NCBI RefSeq assembly: GCF_023195835.1
Contig: NZ_CP096199.1
Coordinates: 434,001 to 498,000 of the forward strand
DNA: 64,000 bases
Direction of reading: 5' to 3'
Source: Vibrio sinaloensis
Lineage (GTDB): Bacteria; Pseudomonadota; Gammaproteobacteria; Enterobacterales; Vibrionaceae
A model generated the notes under the pieces. That model was not told the DNA's origin, ran no database searches, and worked only from the letters and a program-made list of their open reading frames with translations. Each line of letters begins with the position of its first letter. Position 1 is the first letter of the stretch. A program made the position numbers and the translations under genes. This document shows positions 20,626 through 29,062 of the stretch, piece by piece.

Positions 20626-21801
20626 ATGAAGCAGTTTGACGTGGTCATCGCAGGGGGTGCGATGGCCGGTATGACCTTAGCCTTAGCGCTAAATAAGCTT
20701 TCTCCGACGCCGTTATCTGTTGCGGTGATTGACCCTTTCCAAACCAATCATCAAGCGCACCCCGGTTTTGACTCTCGTTCGATTGCACTTAGCTATGGCA
20801 CCGTAGCGATTCTTAAACAGTTTGGTTTATGGCAGGCGTTCAGTAAGTTCGCCACTCCCATTGAGCACATTCATGTCTCGGATCGCGCTCATGCAGGAAT
20901 GACGGAGATCACTCGTCAGCAGCTGTGCGTTGAGGCGTTAGGTTACGTCGTTGAACTGGCCGATGTGGGTAACCTCTATCGTCAACAAGCGGAGCAGAAC
21001 CCAAATATCTCTCTGATTGATGCGGCCGTGCAGCGACTGGAACGCAATCAACATAGCGTTAAGATAGAGCTAAGTGATGATAGCCAAATCGAAGCTAAAT
21101 TGTTGGTGGCTGCCGACGGCGCGACGTCGACCTGTTGTGAGCAGGTAGGCCTAGAGCTACATCAACATGATTATGCTCAAGTGGCGGTCATTGCCAATAT
21201 CGCCACAGAGCAAGCGCATTTGGGTAGAGCATTTGAGCGCTTTACCACCTCAGGTCCGGTCGCATTATTGCCGATGTCTCAAGGAAGAATGTCTCTGGTC
21301 TGGTGTCTTGACCCCGATCAGGCCAAGACCATGATGAAAGCCAGTGATGATGAATTCAAGCAGGCATTGCAACAGGCGTTTGGTTGGCGATTAGGTAAGA
21401 TTAGCAAAGTTGGTCAGCGCGCCAGTTATCCATTACTACTGCGCTATCGTCAGCAGACTATCTCACACCGCGTCGCTGTCGTTGGAAATGCTGCGCAAAC
21501 CTTGCATCCGATTGCGGGTCAAGGCTTTAATCTAGGAATTCGCGACGTCGCTACCTTGACGGAGCATATCGCTCTGTTTGCGGATGATCCCGGTTGTTAT
21601 CAAGCGCTAAAACAGTATCAGCAGGCGCGCCAAGCAGATAGAGAAGCCACCATCACCATGACCTCAAGCTTAGTGCATCTCTTTTCCAACGATTATCTCT
21701 CGTTACGGATTGCGCGCAATCTTGGGCTCGCGGCGATGGATACACTACCGTTACTCAAAGCCCCTCTATTACAAAGAACGTTAGGTTTAGTCGCTCGTTA
21801 A
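20626..21801 (+). CDS. ubiH: 2-octaprenyl-6-methoxyphenol hydroxylase
   Basis: A 391-residue flavoprotein monooxygenase of the UbiH/COQ6 family that hydroxylates the ubiquinone ring. FAD-binding features are the N-terminal VVIAGGAMAGMTLALAL (residues 5-21), the LVAADGATS motif (about 160-168) and GNAAQTLHPIAGQGFNLGIRD (split as GNAAQTLHPIAGQG at about 287-300 and FNLGIRD). The usual GD of the second FAD motif is GN here, as in E. coli UbiH. It is followed after 25 bp by its paralogue ubiI. Confidence 0.94.
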   Translation: MKQFDVVIAGGAMAGMTLALALNKLSPTPLSVAVIDPFQTNHQAHPGFDSRSIALSYGTVAILKQFGLWQAFSKFATPIEHIHVSDRAHAGMTEITRQQLCVEALGYVVELADVGNLYRQQAEQNPNISLIDAAVQRLERNQHSVKIELSDDSQIEAKLLVAADGATSTCCEQVGLELHQHDYAQVAVIANIATEQAHLGRAFERFTTSGPVALLPMSQGRMSLVWCLDPDQAKTMMKASDDEFKQALQQAFGWRLGKISKVGQRASYPLLLRYRQQTISHRVAVVGNAAQTLHPIAGQGFNLGIRDVATLTEHIALFADDPGCYQALKQYQQARQADREATITMTSSLVHLFSNDYLSLRIARNLGLAAMDTLPLLKAPLLQRTLGLVAR

Positions 21802-21826
21802 GAGTGGCAACAAAGGACAACAAGAA

Positions 21827-23059
21827 ATGATGCAAAGTGTTGATATCGCGATCGTTGGCGGTGGCATGGTTGGATTGGCTTTGGCTGCTGCGCTCAAAGA
21901 GACGGATTTGCGCATAGCGGTTATCGAAAGCCGTGAACCTGAGAGTGAGCTGCAAGCTTTGCCGGACGTACGTGTCTCTGCGCTAAGTCGCTCGAGTGAA
22001 GTCATTTTGCGCAATCTAGGCGCATGGCAAGGTATTGTTGAGCGCCGCGCTGCGCCTTACGCTGCGATGGAAGTGTGGGAGCAAGATAGCTTTGCTCGTA
22101 TTGAATTTGAAGCGCAGCAACTGGCTCAACCGGATTTAGGCCATATTGTTGAGAATCGAGTGATTCAATTGGCGCTCCTTGAGCAAGTGAAACAGCAGCA
22201 CAATGTTTCTTTGTATTTACCTGCCCAGTGCCAAACTCTGGCCATTGGTGAGCGCGAAGCGTGGATTACACTGGATGATGGTCAGGCCTTGACTGCCAAG
22301 CTGGTGGTGGGTGCGGATGGTGCTAACTCTTGGGTACGCAAGCAACAAGATATTCCACTGACGCATTGGGACTACGGGCATAGTGCGATTGTGGCCAATA
22401 TTCGTACCGAAGACCCTCATCAAAGCGTTGCTCGCCAAATTTTTACTGCTCAAGGTCCGTTGGCTTTTCTTCCCCTTGGCGATAGTCATTTATGCTCCAT
22501 TGTTTGGTCAACGGATCCGAATCGAGCTGAACGGCTGGTGAGTATGCCTGAGCAGGAGTTCAATAAAGCCTTGATCGCTGAGTTTGATCATCGCCTCGGC
22601 TTATGTGAGGTCGTGGGGGAGCGTTTCGCGTTTCCGCTAAAAATGCGCTACGCACGAGACTTTGTCGCCCCACGTGTTGCGCTGGTTGGTGACGCTGCAC
22701 ACACCATTCACCCGCTTGCAGGACAAGGGGTAAACTTAGGCCTGCTAGATGCAGCGAGTTTAGCTCAGGAGGTGATCCAACTACACCGAAGCGGACAAGA
22801 CTTTGGTAGTCACCGTCATTTACGTGGTTATGAGCGCTGGCGAAAAGCAGAAGCGGCAAAAATGATTGCTGCGATGCAAGGCTTTAAGGATCTGTTTGAA
22901 GGTGACAACCCTGCGAAAAAGCTGATCCGCGGATTGGGAATGAAATTAGCGGGTCACTTGCCCGGCGCTAAAGATGAAATAATGAAGCGTGCATTGGGGC
23001 TTAAAGGACGCTTGCCTGAATTGGCTAAGCCGCTACCACTGAAATCACCGCAGCGATAA
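21827..23059 (+). CDS. ubiI: 2-octaprenylphenol hydroxylase (UbiI/VisC)
   Basis: A 410-residue flavoprotein of the same family as UbiH. The FAD-binding motifs IAIVGGGMVGLALAAAL (residues 7-23), VVGADGANSWVR (about 160-171) and GDAAHTIHPLAGQG (about 286-299) are intact. UbiI hydroxylates C5 of the ubiquinone ring. The C-terminus carries a basic tail (MKRALGLKGRLPELAKPLPL). A CAAGGAC ribosome-binding sequence precedes the ATG. The gene is followed by a repeat element and a terminator at 23260-23286. Confidence 0.93.
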   Translation: MMQSVDIAIVGGGMVGLALAAALKETDLRIAVIESREPESELQALPDVRVSALSRSSEVILRNLGAWQGIVERRAAPYAAMEVWEQDSFARIEFEAQQLAQPDLGHIVENRVIQLALLEQVKQQHNVSLYLPAQCQTLAIGEREAWITLDDGQALTAKLVVGADGANSWVRKQQDIPLTHWDYGHSAIVANIRTEDPHQSVARQIFTAQGPLAFLPLGDSHLCSIVWSTDPNRAERLVSMPEQEFNKALIAEFDHRLGLCEVVGERFAFPLKMRYARDFVAPRVALVGDAAHTIHPLAGQGVNLGLLDAASLAQEVIQLHRSGQDFGSHRHLRGYERWRKAEAAKMIAAMQGFKDLFEGDNPAKKLIRGLGMKLAGHLPGAKDEIMKRALGLKGRLPELAKPLPLKSPQR

Positions 23060-23062
23060 ATT

Positions 23063-23240
23063 ATACCAAACGGGATAAATAGGTGTTCAGATAATTGCGC
23101 AGGAAAAATCGTTGAGAGCAAGGCATAGATTGCAGCTAGCTAGTTGACCTACCTACACCATTTCTTGAAAACATAGCTACAACGACGCTATCAGCGATTT
23201 TGACCAGCAAGAATGATCAGATATTTATGCTGTTTGGTAT
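23063..23240. repeat. 178-bp imperfect palindromic intergenic element
   Basis: The ends ATACCAAAC and GTTTGGTAT are perfect inverted repeats, and the similarity of the two arms continues inward for about 60 bp (ATAAATA, then ATC-rich, then AAAATCG-TGA-AGC blocks match between arms). It contains no ORF. This structure resembles the non-coding palindromic repeats scattered between genes in Vibrio genomes. It lies after ubiI and before its terminator, so it would be part of the ubiI transcript. Confidence 0.75.
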
Positions 23241-23259
23241 TACCATAGCTTTAAATGAT

Positions 23260-23286
23260 AAAGGGTTGGCAGAGCCAACCCTTTTT
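23260..23286 (+). terminator. Terminator after ubiI, possibly bidirectional
   Basis: AAAGGGTTGGC pairs with GCCAACCCTTT around AGA, with T residues following on the plus strand and a shorter T tract on the minus strand. It separates convergent ubiI and the DUF1107 gene. Confidence 0.88.
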
Positions 23287-23293
23287 GAATTCG

Positions 23294-23500
23294 TTAAGCG
23301 TAGGCGCAGCGCAGTCGCATCACCTCTTGATTCACTTCTTTGACGGTCTTGAAATGCCGTGTCTCTGCTTTTTCTGGCAGGATAAGTTTACCGTTATCAA
23401 ACTCAAACTTGCCCACACCATAGATGTATATTCTTCCCTTAAATAGCCGGCTAATGTGTTTAGCAATCATACCTGGTGTATAGCGCTTAAACAGTCTCAT
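23294..23500 (-). CDS. DUF1107 family protein
   Basis: A 68-residue basic protein (MRLFKRYTPGMIAKHISRLF at the start) that matches the small DUF1107 family restricted to Vibrio and relatives. It has no signal peptide or membrane segment and its function is unknown. The ATG at 23500 is chosen because AAGGAAGGA precedes it. It is followed by the bidirectional terminator. Confidence 0.85.
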   Translation of the reverse strand: MRLFKRYTPGMIAKHISRLFKGRIYIYGVGKFEFDNGKLILPEKAETRHFKTVKEVNQEVMRLRCAYA

Positions 23501-23699
23501 ACGTCCTTCCTTCTTTTTAGCAAGCACTGCAGATTATACGTATTTGCCACCGTCAATAGTGTGATTCTTATGGTGGAATATGCAGTAAAAACAGTTTTGT
23601 GTGGATATTTGTGTTGCTGTAGGCAAAAACACGGATAAATATCCAATTAACTGTGATAGCTCCCTCATTTATGTTCTGTGATTGGAACTGGTGAGGATT

Positions 23700-23753
23700 A
23701 TGATTCGTGACCTATTAGGCCTGATGTTTATGACAGTTTTAAGAATAGTTTAA
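23700..23753 (+). CDS. Possible 17-residue hydrophobic peptide
   Basis: ORF encoding MIRDLLGLMFMTVLRIV, preceded by GGTGAGG 4 nt upstream, a strong ribosome-binding site. The product would be almost wholly hydrophobic with one flanking charge pair, like known single-helix small membrane proteins. It lies in the 620-bp gap between DUF1107 and the YbaK gene, which has no longer ORF; the rest of this gap (23501-23690, and 24000-24120) shows AT-rich sequence without recognisable genes. No homologue is known to me; it could be chance. Confidence 0.3.
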   Translation: MIRDLLGLMFMTVLRIV

Positions 23754-23791
23754 CTTTATCGGCGTGGTGTGAATATTGTGTAAAAAAGTTT

Positions 23792-23820
23792 AAAAAAAAG
23801 CCCGCATAAAATTTGCGGGC
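23792..23820 (-). terminator. Minus-strand terminator in the DUF1107-YbaK gap
   Basis: On the minus strand GCCCGCA and TGCGGGC pair around a 7-nt loop and are followed by eight T residues, an excellent intrinsic terminator. The nearest annotated minus-strand gene stops at 24121, 300 bp upstream, which is far for its own terminator and leaves room for an unannotated transcript. Confidence 0.88.
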
Positions 23821-23907
23821 GAATAGTCACAGATGCATTACACAAAAAGTGGATGTCCTGAAACAATCAGTGGATTCACTTTTTTGTTGGAGAAGGATTT
23901 ACACTTG

Positions 23908-23988
23908 TCAGATTAGAGCTTCCAATCCATTCATGTGTCGCGCCGCAAAAACGTAAGCAGCGCGTTCTTTAACCAACAGCCGCAGCAT
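23908..23988 (-). CDS. Possible 26-residue small protein
   Basis: ORF encoding MLRLLVKERAAYVFAARHMN followed by GLEALI. Composition is protein-like (amphipathic, Ala/Leu-rich) and it sits 90-200 nt upstream of the strong minus-strand terminator at 23792-23820, with AT-rich promoter-like DNA (TTGGTT, 17 bp, TATTCA at about 24019-24047) further upstream. No clear Shine-Dalgarno sequence precedes the ATG, so this may instead be part of a small non-coding RNA. I do not recognise it. Confidence 0.3.
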   Translation of the reverse strand: MLRLLVKERAAYVFAARHMNGLEALI

Positions 23989-24120
23989 ACTGCAAAAATG
24001 CAATCGTGACTACTTATGCTTTAATAATGAATAATAATTTAAACATTAGAAACCAATGATGCGAAGCTGATCATGCTAAAATGTAATCCATTGCAAAATC
24101 TAGCGCGTTATCGCTAATCA

Positions 24121-24600
24121 TCATTGGTCACGGCAGATCTCCCCGACAATAGGCTGACAGAGTTGTACTAGATCTTCACAGCGCAATGCGACTCCAGCCA
24201 TATTTGATCCGCTGCTGATCGTGACTTCTGGCTCGGTCAGCAACCGTTGATCAAAAACTACCACCATCGGAGTCCTTAACAGGATCGGCACTACAGTGCC
24301 GACTTGGTAACCCGTGAGGCTGACGACCTCCTGCATTCCCACACAGGTCATGCGTCGCCAATCGAGTAAGGAGCGCACTTTCTTTGGATCGACCGCCTGA
24401 TCTCCGGGCGCACAAGCAATCGCATATCGGTTGCTCATATCACGCATCACTATCGACTTGACCATCTGCGCAGGGCGAATACCACGCTGCCTAGCGGCAT
24501 CCTCTATGGTGGTGGCTGGGGTTTGATGTGGCAGCAGGCGAAATGGAACCTGCTGCGACTCCAGATATTGAGTGATATGGGTCGAAATGATGTTAGTCAT
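24121..24600 (-). CDS. YbaK/ProX-type aminoacyl-tRNA deacylase domain protein
   Basis: A 159-residue single-domain protein of the YbaK/EbsC/ProXp editing superfamily, which hydrolyses mischarged tRNAs. The VPFRLLPHQTPATTIEDAA start (about residues 18-36), the MVKSIVMRD strand with the conserved Lys (about 46-54) and the GSNMAGVALR region (about 132-141) are visible. Which mischarged tRNA it edits cannot be read from sequence. It overlaps the end of ygfZ by 8 bp, so it is co-translated with it. Confidence 0.82.
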   Translation of the reverse strand: MTNIISTHITQYLESQQVPFRLLPHQTPATTIEDAARQRGIRPAQMVKSIVMRDMSNRYAIACAPGDQAVDPKKVRSLLDWRRMTCVGMQEVVSLTGYQVGTVVPILLRTPMVVVFDQRLLTEPEVTISSGSNMAGVALRCEDLVQLCQPIVGEICRDQ

Positions 24601-25561
24601 TGTCTTCTAGCGAATAGGGAAGGGGAGCAAAGCGCCATAGCTGTTGAGGCTGCTGTTTCAGTCTCAACTGGGTATCAGCTTCAAGGTTATTCGGTAGCAC
24701 AGCAATGGCGAGCGCTTTATTGTCACTGTAGCGATAGCTGGCCAGTAACTTACCCGCACTGCGCCAATTGTCACCGACGGCGCGCTCTAACTCTGCGTTG
24801 GCCTCAATCGTTTGTTCAGCACTGCCTTCGATAATGAATAGCGCACGTTTATTGATGCCGCGATATTTTGCGCGAGCCACCGTCTCTTGTCCGGTATAAC
24901 AGCCTTTGCTAAAGCTGATGCCATTTAGTGCCTGAACGTTGAGCGCTTGTGGAATATGTTCGTTTTGCTGTTCTGCAGTCAGGCGCGGATAACCGGCCTT
25001 GATGTCGAGTAGGGTCCAAAGTGCTGAGTCGACCTTAGGCGCATCGCTAGCAAGAACCAATGATTTCGCTGCCTCTTCAGTTAAAGCCAGTAGCCAACGA
25101 TTGGCGTCTATTTTGACGGCTGTGCCGCCGTCAATCGAGCGCACCTCGCCGGTTTGATCAGATAGGCTATTGATTAAGCTGTCGGCGTCTGCGCCCATAA
25201 CCCCGAGTAAGGTATCTTTGCTGTGCTCAAACTCGACTTTAGAGAAAATCGCGTATTTCTTTAATTCAGCCAATTCCTTTTCAATCAACTCTTTAGGCTG
25301 CAACATGGCATAACCTTGTCGATGATGAAACAGTTGAAATACGCTCCAAACTTTACCTTTGGCGTCACAGTGGGCGCCAACAGTCGATTGACTTGGATCT
25401 AGGGTGACAACATCACAGGTCACTTGCCCTTGTAGATATGACTTACTGTCGTTACCATGCGCAGTGATCATCCCCCAGTCATTGAGTACAGTAATAGCCA
25501 GCGAAGGGAGTGCGTCATTGGAGGAGAGTTGCAATGGTGCGAAATCGTTGTTCCAGTCCAT
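24593..25561 (-). CDS. ygfZ: tRNA-modifying protein / Fe-S maintenance factor YgfZ
   Basis: A 322-residue folate-dependent protein of the GcvT-like family (326 in E. coli). The signature KGCYTGQE motif (about residues 224-231), whose cysteine is essential, is intact and followed by AKYRG. YgfZ helps repair or maintain certain Fe-S enzymes such as MiaB. It is divergent from sdhE, with a shared 200-bp upstream region, a neighbourhood conserved in many gammaproteobacteria. Confidence 0.95.
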   Translation of the reverse strand: MDWNNDFAPLQLSSNDALPSLAITVLNDWGMITAHGNDSKSYLQGQVTCDVVTLDPSQSTVGAHCDAKGKVWSVFQLFHHRQGYAMLQPKELIEKELAELKKYAIFSKVEFEHSKDTLLGVMGADADSLINSLSDQTGEVRSIDGGTAVKIDANRWLLALTEEAAKSLVLASDAPKVDSALWTLLDIKAGYPRLTAEQQNEHIPQALNVQALNGISFSKGCYTGQETVARAKYRGINKRALFIIEGSAEQTIEANAELERAVGDNWRSAGKLLASYRYSDNKALAIAVLPNNLEADTQLRLKQQPQQLWRFAPLPYSLEDND

Positions 25562-25763
25562 GATGAATACCTAACAATAATCGAATGGTTGCTATGTTAT
25601 CGCCTATTGTTGGTGATAAACAACCTTTTGAGTTGTGTGCCATTTGTTTCAACAGCAAGGATGAAAAAACACGCTCTGGTCGGGAGTGTGACTGGCGTAC
25701 TAGTTGTCGGCTGGTTTGCTTGTTACACTCGGGCCACACAACCTGGTTTGGTGAGGAATTACA

Positions 25764-26024
25764 ATGTATACCGCAGAAGAAAAAGCGCGGATCAAATGGG
25801 CATGCCGACGTGGAATGTTGGAACTCGATGTCGTGATAATGCCATTTTTTGAAGAATGTTTTGATAGCCTACAAGAGAATGAACAACGTGATTTTGTCTC
25901 ACTGCTTGAATGCGATGATCCCGATCTGTTCACTTGGATCATGGGCCATGGTCGAAGTGAGAATCTAGGTCACGCTGCTATGGTAGATAAAATTGTCGCC
26001 CACAACCTCAGTAAAGTGCGCTAG
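25764..26024 (+). CDS. sdhE: FAD assembly factor SdhE
   Basis: An 86-residue protein (88 in E. coli) that promotes covalent attachment of FAD to succinate dehydrogenase. The RGMLELD motif at residues 16-22 (RGxxE) that contacts the flavoprotein is present. GGTGAGGAA precedes the ATG. It overlaps the next gene, ygfX, and is divergent from ygfZ. Confidence 0.96.
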   Translation: MYTAEEKARIKWACRRGMLELDVVIMPFFEECFDSLQENEQRDFVSLLECDDPDLFTWIMGHGRSENLGHAAMVDKIVAHNLSKVR

Positions 26025-26391
26025 GGTTGTCCTGACGCCATCGAAACATGCCAAGCAGGCCAACGTTATTTTCTCGACTTTGGCCTGTTTTACCACTCTG
26101 ATTTCCCCACTTCCGCTTATTGCCATCGTCTTTCTATTAATCGTAATCGCTAAGCTTCACCCTCATCAGGTTTGGTTAGCCCCGGCACTACAAGGTGAAG
26201 TGACTTTTGTGTCACCTCGTCAGGCCGATACGGTCAATCACACTTATCAGATAAAAACGGTGTTGTTTCCATTGATGTCATTCGCATTGTTGCTTGTTCT
26301 ACAGGATAACCAACGCAGACTCATTTGGCGCGACAGCCTACCTGATGTGAGCTACAGACAATTGGTGGTGTTACTAAAAAGGGAGCACTGA
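25993..26391 (+). CDS. YgfX-like inner-membrane protein
   Basis: Up to 132 residues, with two hydrophobic segments (about residues 28-52) near the N-terminus followed by a cytoplasmic part ending in LVVLLKREH. Position and topology match E. coli YgfX (CptA), which is encoded with SdhE. The start is uncertain: no ATG exists in the N-terminal region. TTG at 25993, inside sdhE, or CTG at 26032, with AGGG upstream just after the sdhE stop, are candidates; the latter gives 119 residues. Identity rests on position and general character, since sequence identity to E. coli is low. Confidence 0.65.
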   Translation: MSPTTSVKCARVVLTPSKHAKQANVIFSTLACFTTLISPLPLIAIVFLLIVIAKLHPHQVWLAPALQGEVTFVSPRQADTVNHTYQIKTVLFPLMSFALLLVLQDNQRRLIWRDSLPDVSYRQLVVLLKREH

Positions 26392-26402
26392 TGAGCTCCC
26401 TT
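26376..26402 (-). terminator. nadB terminator, overlapping the ygfX stop codon
   Basis: On the minus strand AAGGGAGC and GCTCCCTT pair around an 8-nt loop and are followed by T residues. It lies 30-55 bp past the nadB stop codon and includes the ygfX stop codon. Confidence 0.8.
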
Positions 26403-26414
26403 GAGTTAATAGCT

Positions 26415-26443
26415 AGTAATTCCGTTTGGAATTACTGATTTTT
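26415..26443 (+). terminator. sdhE-ygfX terminator, overlapping the nadB stop codon
   Basis: AGTAATTCC pairs with GGAATTACT around GTTT and is followed by GATTTTT on the plus strand. It runs into the 3' end of the convergent nadB gene. Confidence 0.78.
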
Positions 26444-28051
26444 AAGCTTTTCAGGTATCAAAATTGTTGGTTGGCTATGTTCGGCCAGTTCTGGATAGTC
26501 AAGAGTGTAGTGTAGACCGCGACTCTCTTTACGCTCCATAGCACAACGTACCATCAGCTCCGCGACTTGCAGTAAGTTACGCAATTCTAGCAAGTTGTTC
26601 GAAACTCTAAAGTTACTGTAGTACTCGTGAGTTTCCTGCTGTAGCAGTTGAATGCGGCGCAGCGCTCGCTCCAGGCGTTTATCAGTCCGCACTATCCCCA
26701 TATAGTCCCACATAAATAAGCGCAGTTCATGCCAGTTGTGTTGAATCACCACCTCTTCATCCGAGCAGTTCACTTGGCTTTCATCCCAAGCCGGCAGAGA
26801 GTCAGGCAACTGGGCTTTGTCTAAGTTGGCGATAATATCATTGGCTGCAGACCAGGCATAAACCACACACTCGAGCAATGAGTTTGACGCCATTCGATTG
26901 GCGCCGTGTAGGCCGGTATAGCTGACTTCGCCAATGGCATACAGTTGAGCAAGATCGGTTTGCCCTTGTTGATTGACCATGACCCCACCACAGGTGTAGT
27001 GCGCCGCAGGGACGACAGGAATAGGCTCCTTAGTCATATCAATGCCCAGTTCAAGTAGACGGGTATTGATGGTTGGGAAGTGTTTTTCGATAAAGTCTGC
27101 TGGCTTGTGGCTGATATCTAGGTACATGCAGTCTGCACCCAAACGCTTCATCTCAAAGTCGATGGCGCGGGCGACCACATCTCGAGGCGCCAGTTCTTCG
27201 CGCGGGTCAAAATCGGGCATAAAGCGCGAACCATCAGGACGTCGCAGATAAGCGCCTTCACCGCGCAGCGCTTCAGTGAGCAAAAAGTTACGTGCTTCTG
27301 GGTGGTACAGGCAGGTTGGGTGGAACTGGTTGAACTCCAAGTTGGCGACTCGGCAACCTGCTCGCCATGCCATCGCGATACCATCACCCGAAGAGACGTC
27401 TGGGTTGGAGGTGTACTGATACACCTTAGATGCACCACCAGTGGCAAGCACCACAAACTTGGCGCGCACTGTTTCAACGTGTTCTTGATTGCGGTTCCAG
27501 ATGTAGGCCCCGACGATTTTTTTATTGTTTCCGCCAATTTTATCTTCGGTAATAAGATCAAGGGCATTATGGCGTTCGAGAACCGTAATGTTGGGATGAT
27601 TGTGCACATTGTCTTGTAGCGATGTTTGCATCGCCATACCGGTTGCATCGGCGGCATGCAAAATACGTCGATGACTGTGGCCACCTTCGCGAGTGAGGTG
27701 ATATCGAGGGGCGTCGTCGCTGTCGTTTTCTTCTCGATCAAAAGGGACGCCACCATCAATCAGCCATTGCACACACTCTTTGGCGTTTTTAGCGATAAAC
27801 TCAACCGTCTCTTTTTCACACAAGCCTGCGCCTGCGATTAAGGTATCTTGAACGTGAGACTCAATGCTGTCGTCCTCATCGAAGACGGCGGCAATACCAC
27901 CTTGCGCATAGTAGGTCGCGCCTTCGCTGCGCGGCCCCTTGCTGAGCACAATGACCTTGCCGTACTCGGCAACTCGTAGGGCTAAAGAAAGACCAGCGGC
28001 ACCACTACCCACCACCAACACATCACACTGATGTTCACGGTTTGCGTTCAT
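26432..28051 (-). CDS. nadB: L-aspartate oxidase
   Basis: A 539-residue flavoprotein (540 in E. coli) that oxidises L-aspartate to iminoaspartate, the first step of de novo NAD synthesis. The N-terminal FAD motif [17 protein letters not shown] (residues 11-27), the [14 protein letters not shown] segment (about 124-137), [10 protein letters not shown] (about 350-359) and [20 protein letters not shown] region (about 375-394) are characteristic and separate it from succinate dehydrogenase. It is divergent from rpoE, as in other gammaproteobacteria. Confidence 0.97.
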   Translation of the reverse strand: MNANREHQCDVLVVGSGAAGLSLALRVAEYGKVIVLSKGPRSEGATYYAQGGIAAVFDEDDSIESHVQDTLIAGAGLCEKETVEFIAKNAKECVQWLIDGGVPFDREENDSDDAPRYHLTREGGHSHRRILHAADATGMAMQTSLQDNVHNHPNITVLERHNALDLITEDKIGGNNKKIVGAYIWNRNQEHVETVRAKFVVLATGGASKVYQYTSNPDVSSGDGIAMAWRAGCRVANLEFNQFHPTCLYHPEARNFLLTEALRGEGAYLRRPDGSRFMPDFDPREELAPRDVVARAIDFEMKRLGADCMYLDISHKPADFIEKHFPTINTRLLELGIDMTKEPIPVVPAAHYTCGGVMVNQQGQTDLAQLYAIGEVSYTGLHGANRMASNSLLECVVYAWSAANDIIANLDKAQLPDSLPAWDESQVNCSDEEVVIQHNWHELRLFMWDYMGIVRTDKRLERALRRIQLLQQETHEYYSNFRVSNNLLELRNLLQVAELMVRCAMERKESRGLHYTLDYPELAEHSQPTILIPEKLKNQ

Positions 28052-28331
28052 AAAACTGTTAAATTCCCGAGTTAAGTTGTCCCTAAGTCAAACTGCAATT
28101 ATTTGACCGCAGCATGACAGGTCACTGAGCGACCTCGCTCTCAAATCATTTACAATGGCCTTTGCATTTTGGCTATAGTGCGCGTTAAGCGACTATAGTA
28201 GCACTGCCAGCCAGGCTTTGCTTGAATGCATTCACTGGTAATTTGCCATTGCATTTCAGTACCCAGAACCTCAAAATCGCGTAAGAGGTAGCTTAGTACG
28301 TCATTGTGTTAAAAAAGTTTGCAGAAAGATT

Positions 28332-28358
28332 GAACTTAAATTTTCCGACTAGGTCACA
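28332..28358 (+). promoter_or_regulatory. Sigma-E promoter of rpoE
   Basis: GAACTT (28332-28337) and TCACA (28354-28358) are separated by exactly 16 bp, matching the sigma-E consensus GAACTT-N16-TCnnA. It lies about 100 bp upstream of rpoE, consistent with the known autoregulation of rpoE. The remainder of the 407-bp nadB-rpoE gap contains two direct copies of CTATAGT (28172-28178 and 28192-28198) and no gene. Confidence 0.85.
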
Positions 28359-28458
28359 ATAGTGCTCAAGTAGACAGTGGTGTCAAGACTACATTTTGCA
28401 TAATTAATACTCATGTCTGAGAAGATAAGAGTGAATAACAATAGGAGTACCCGCTCGA

Positions 28459-29037
28459 ATGAACGAGCAACTGACCGATCAAGTATTAATTGAGCGAGTT
28501 CAGAATGGGGATAAACAAGCATTCAACCTACTGGTGACTAAGTACCAGAACAAAGTTTGCAATCTTATTTCCCGCTATGTGAATAATCCGGGTGATGTTC
28601 CCGATGTAGCACAAGAAGCATTTATTAAGGCGTATCGAGCTATCCCGAGTTTTCGTGGAGAAAGTGCCTTCTATACTTGGTTATATCGGATTGCCGTTAA
28701 TACTGCAAAAAACCATCTTGTGGCTCAAGGTCGGCGTCCACCAGCACAAGATGTCGATTCGGAAGACGCAGAATATTACGAAACGGGTAGTGCTTTAAAA
28801 GAAATATCGAACCCTGAGAACTTGACGTTGTCCAACGAGTTGAAACGGGTGGTATTTAGCGCAATTGAAGCGTTGCCTGATGATTTAAAAACCGCGATGA
28901 CATTGCGTGAGCTCGATGGCTTAAGCTATGAAGAAATTGCCGCGGTAATGGATTGCCCTGTAGGAACGGTGCGCTCGCGTATCTTTCGTGCTCGCGAAGC
29001 GGTCGAAAAAAAGATTCAACCGCTAATGCAACGCTAG
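28459..29037 (+). CDS. rpoE: RNA polymerase sigma-E factor
   Basis: A 192-residue extracytoplasmic-function sigma factor (191 in E. coli), the envelope-stress regulator. Region 2 (VTKYQNKVCNLISRY to YTWLYRIAVNTAKNHL, about residues 26-90) and region 4 (ALPDDLKTAMTLRELDGLSY, about 140-159, with the helix-turn-helix to residue 185) are intact. Preceded by AGGAG. Held at the membrane by RseA, encoded next. First gene of rpoE-rseA-rseB-rseC. Confidence 0.98.
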   Translation: MNEQLTDQVLIERVQNGDKQAFNLLVTKYQNKVCNLISRYVNNPGDVPDVAQEAFIKAYRAIPSFRGESAFYTWLYRIAVNTAKNHLVAQGRRPPAQDVDSEDAEYYETGSALKEISNPENLTLSNELKRVVFSAIEALPDDLKTAMTLRELDGLSYEEIAAVMDCPVGTVRSRIFRAREAVEKKIQPLMQR

Positions 29038-29062
29038 ACCAGTAACTTTTATGGTGAAAATA

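Noticed and set aside
25457..25852. A 131-codon plus-strand ORF overlapping ygfZ start and sdhE
   Set aside because: It runs antisense to the 5' part of ygfZ and out of frame with sdhE, both well-supported genes, and shows no domain.
27148..27759. A 203-codon ORF in another frame of nadB
   Set aside because: It is the +1 shadow of the nadB reading frame, which has full-length family similarity.
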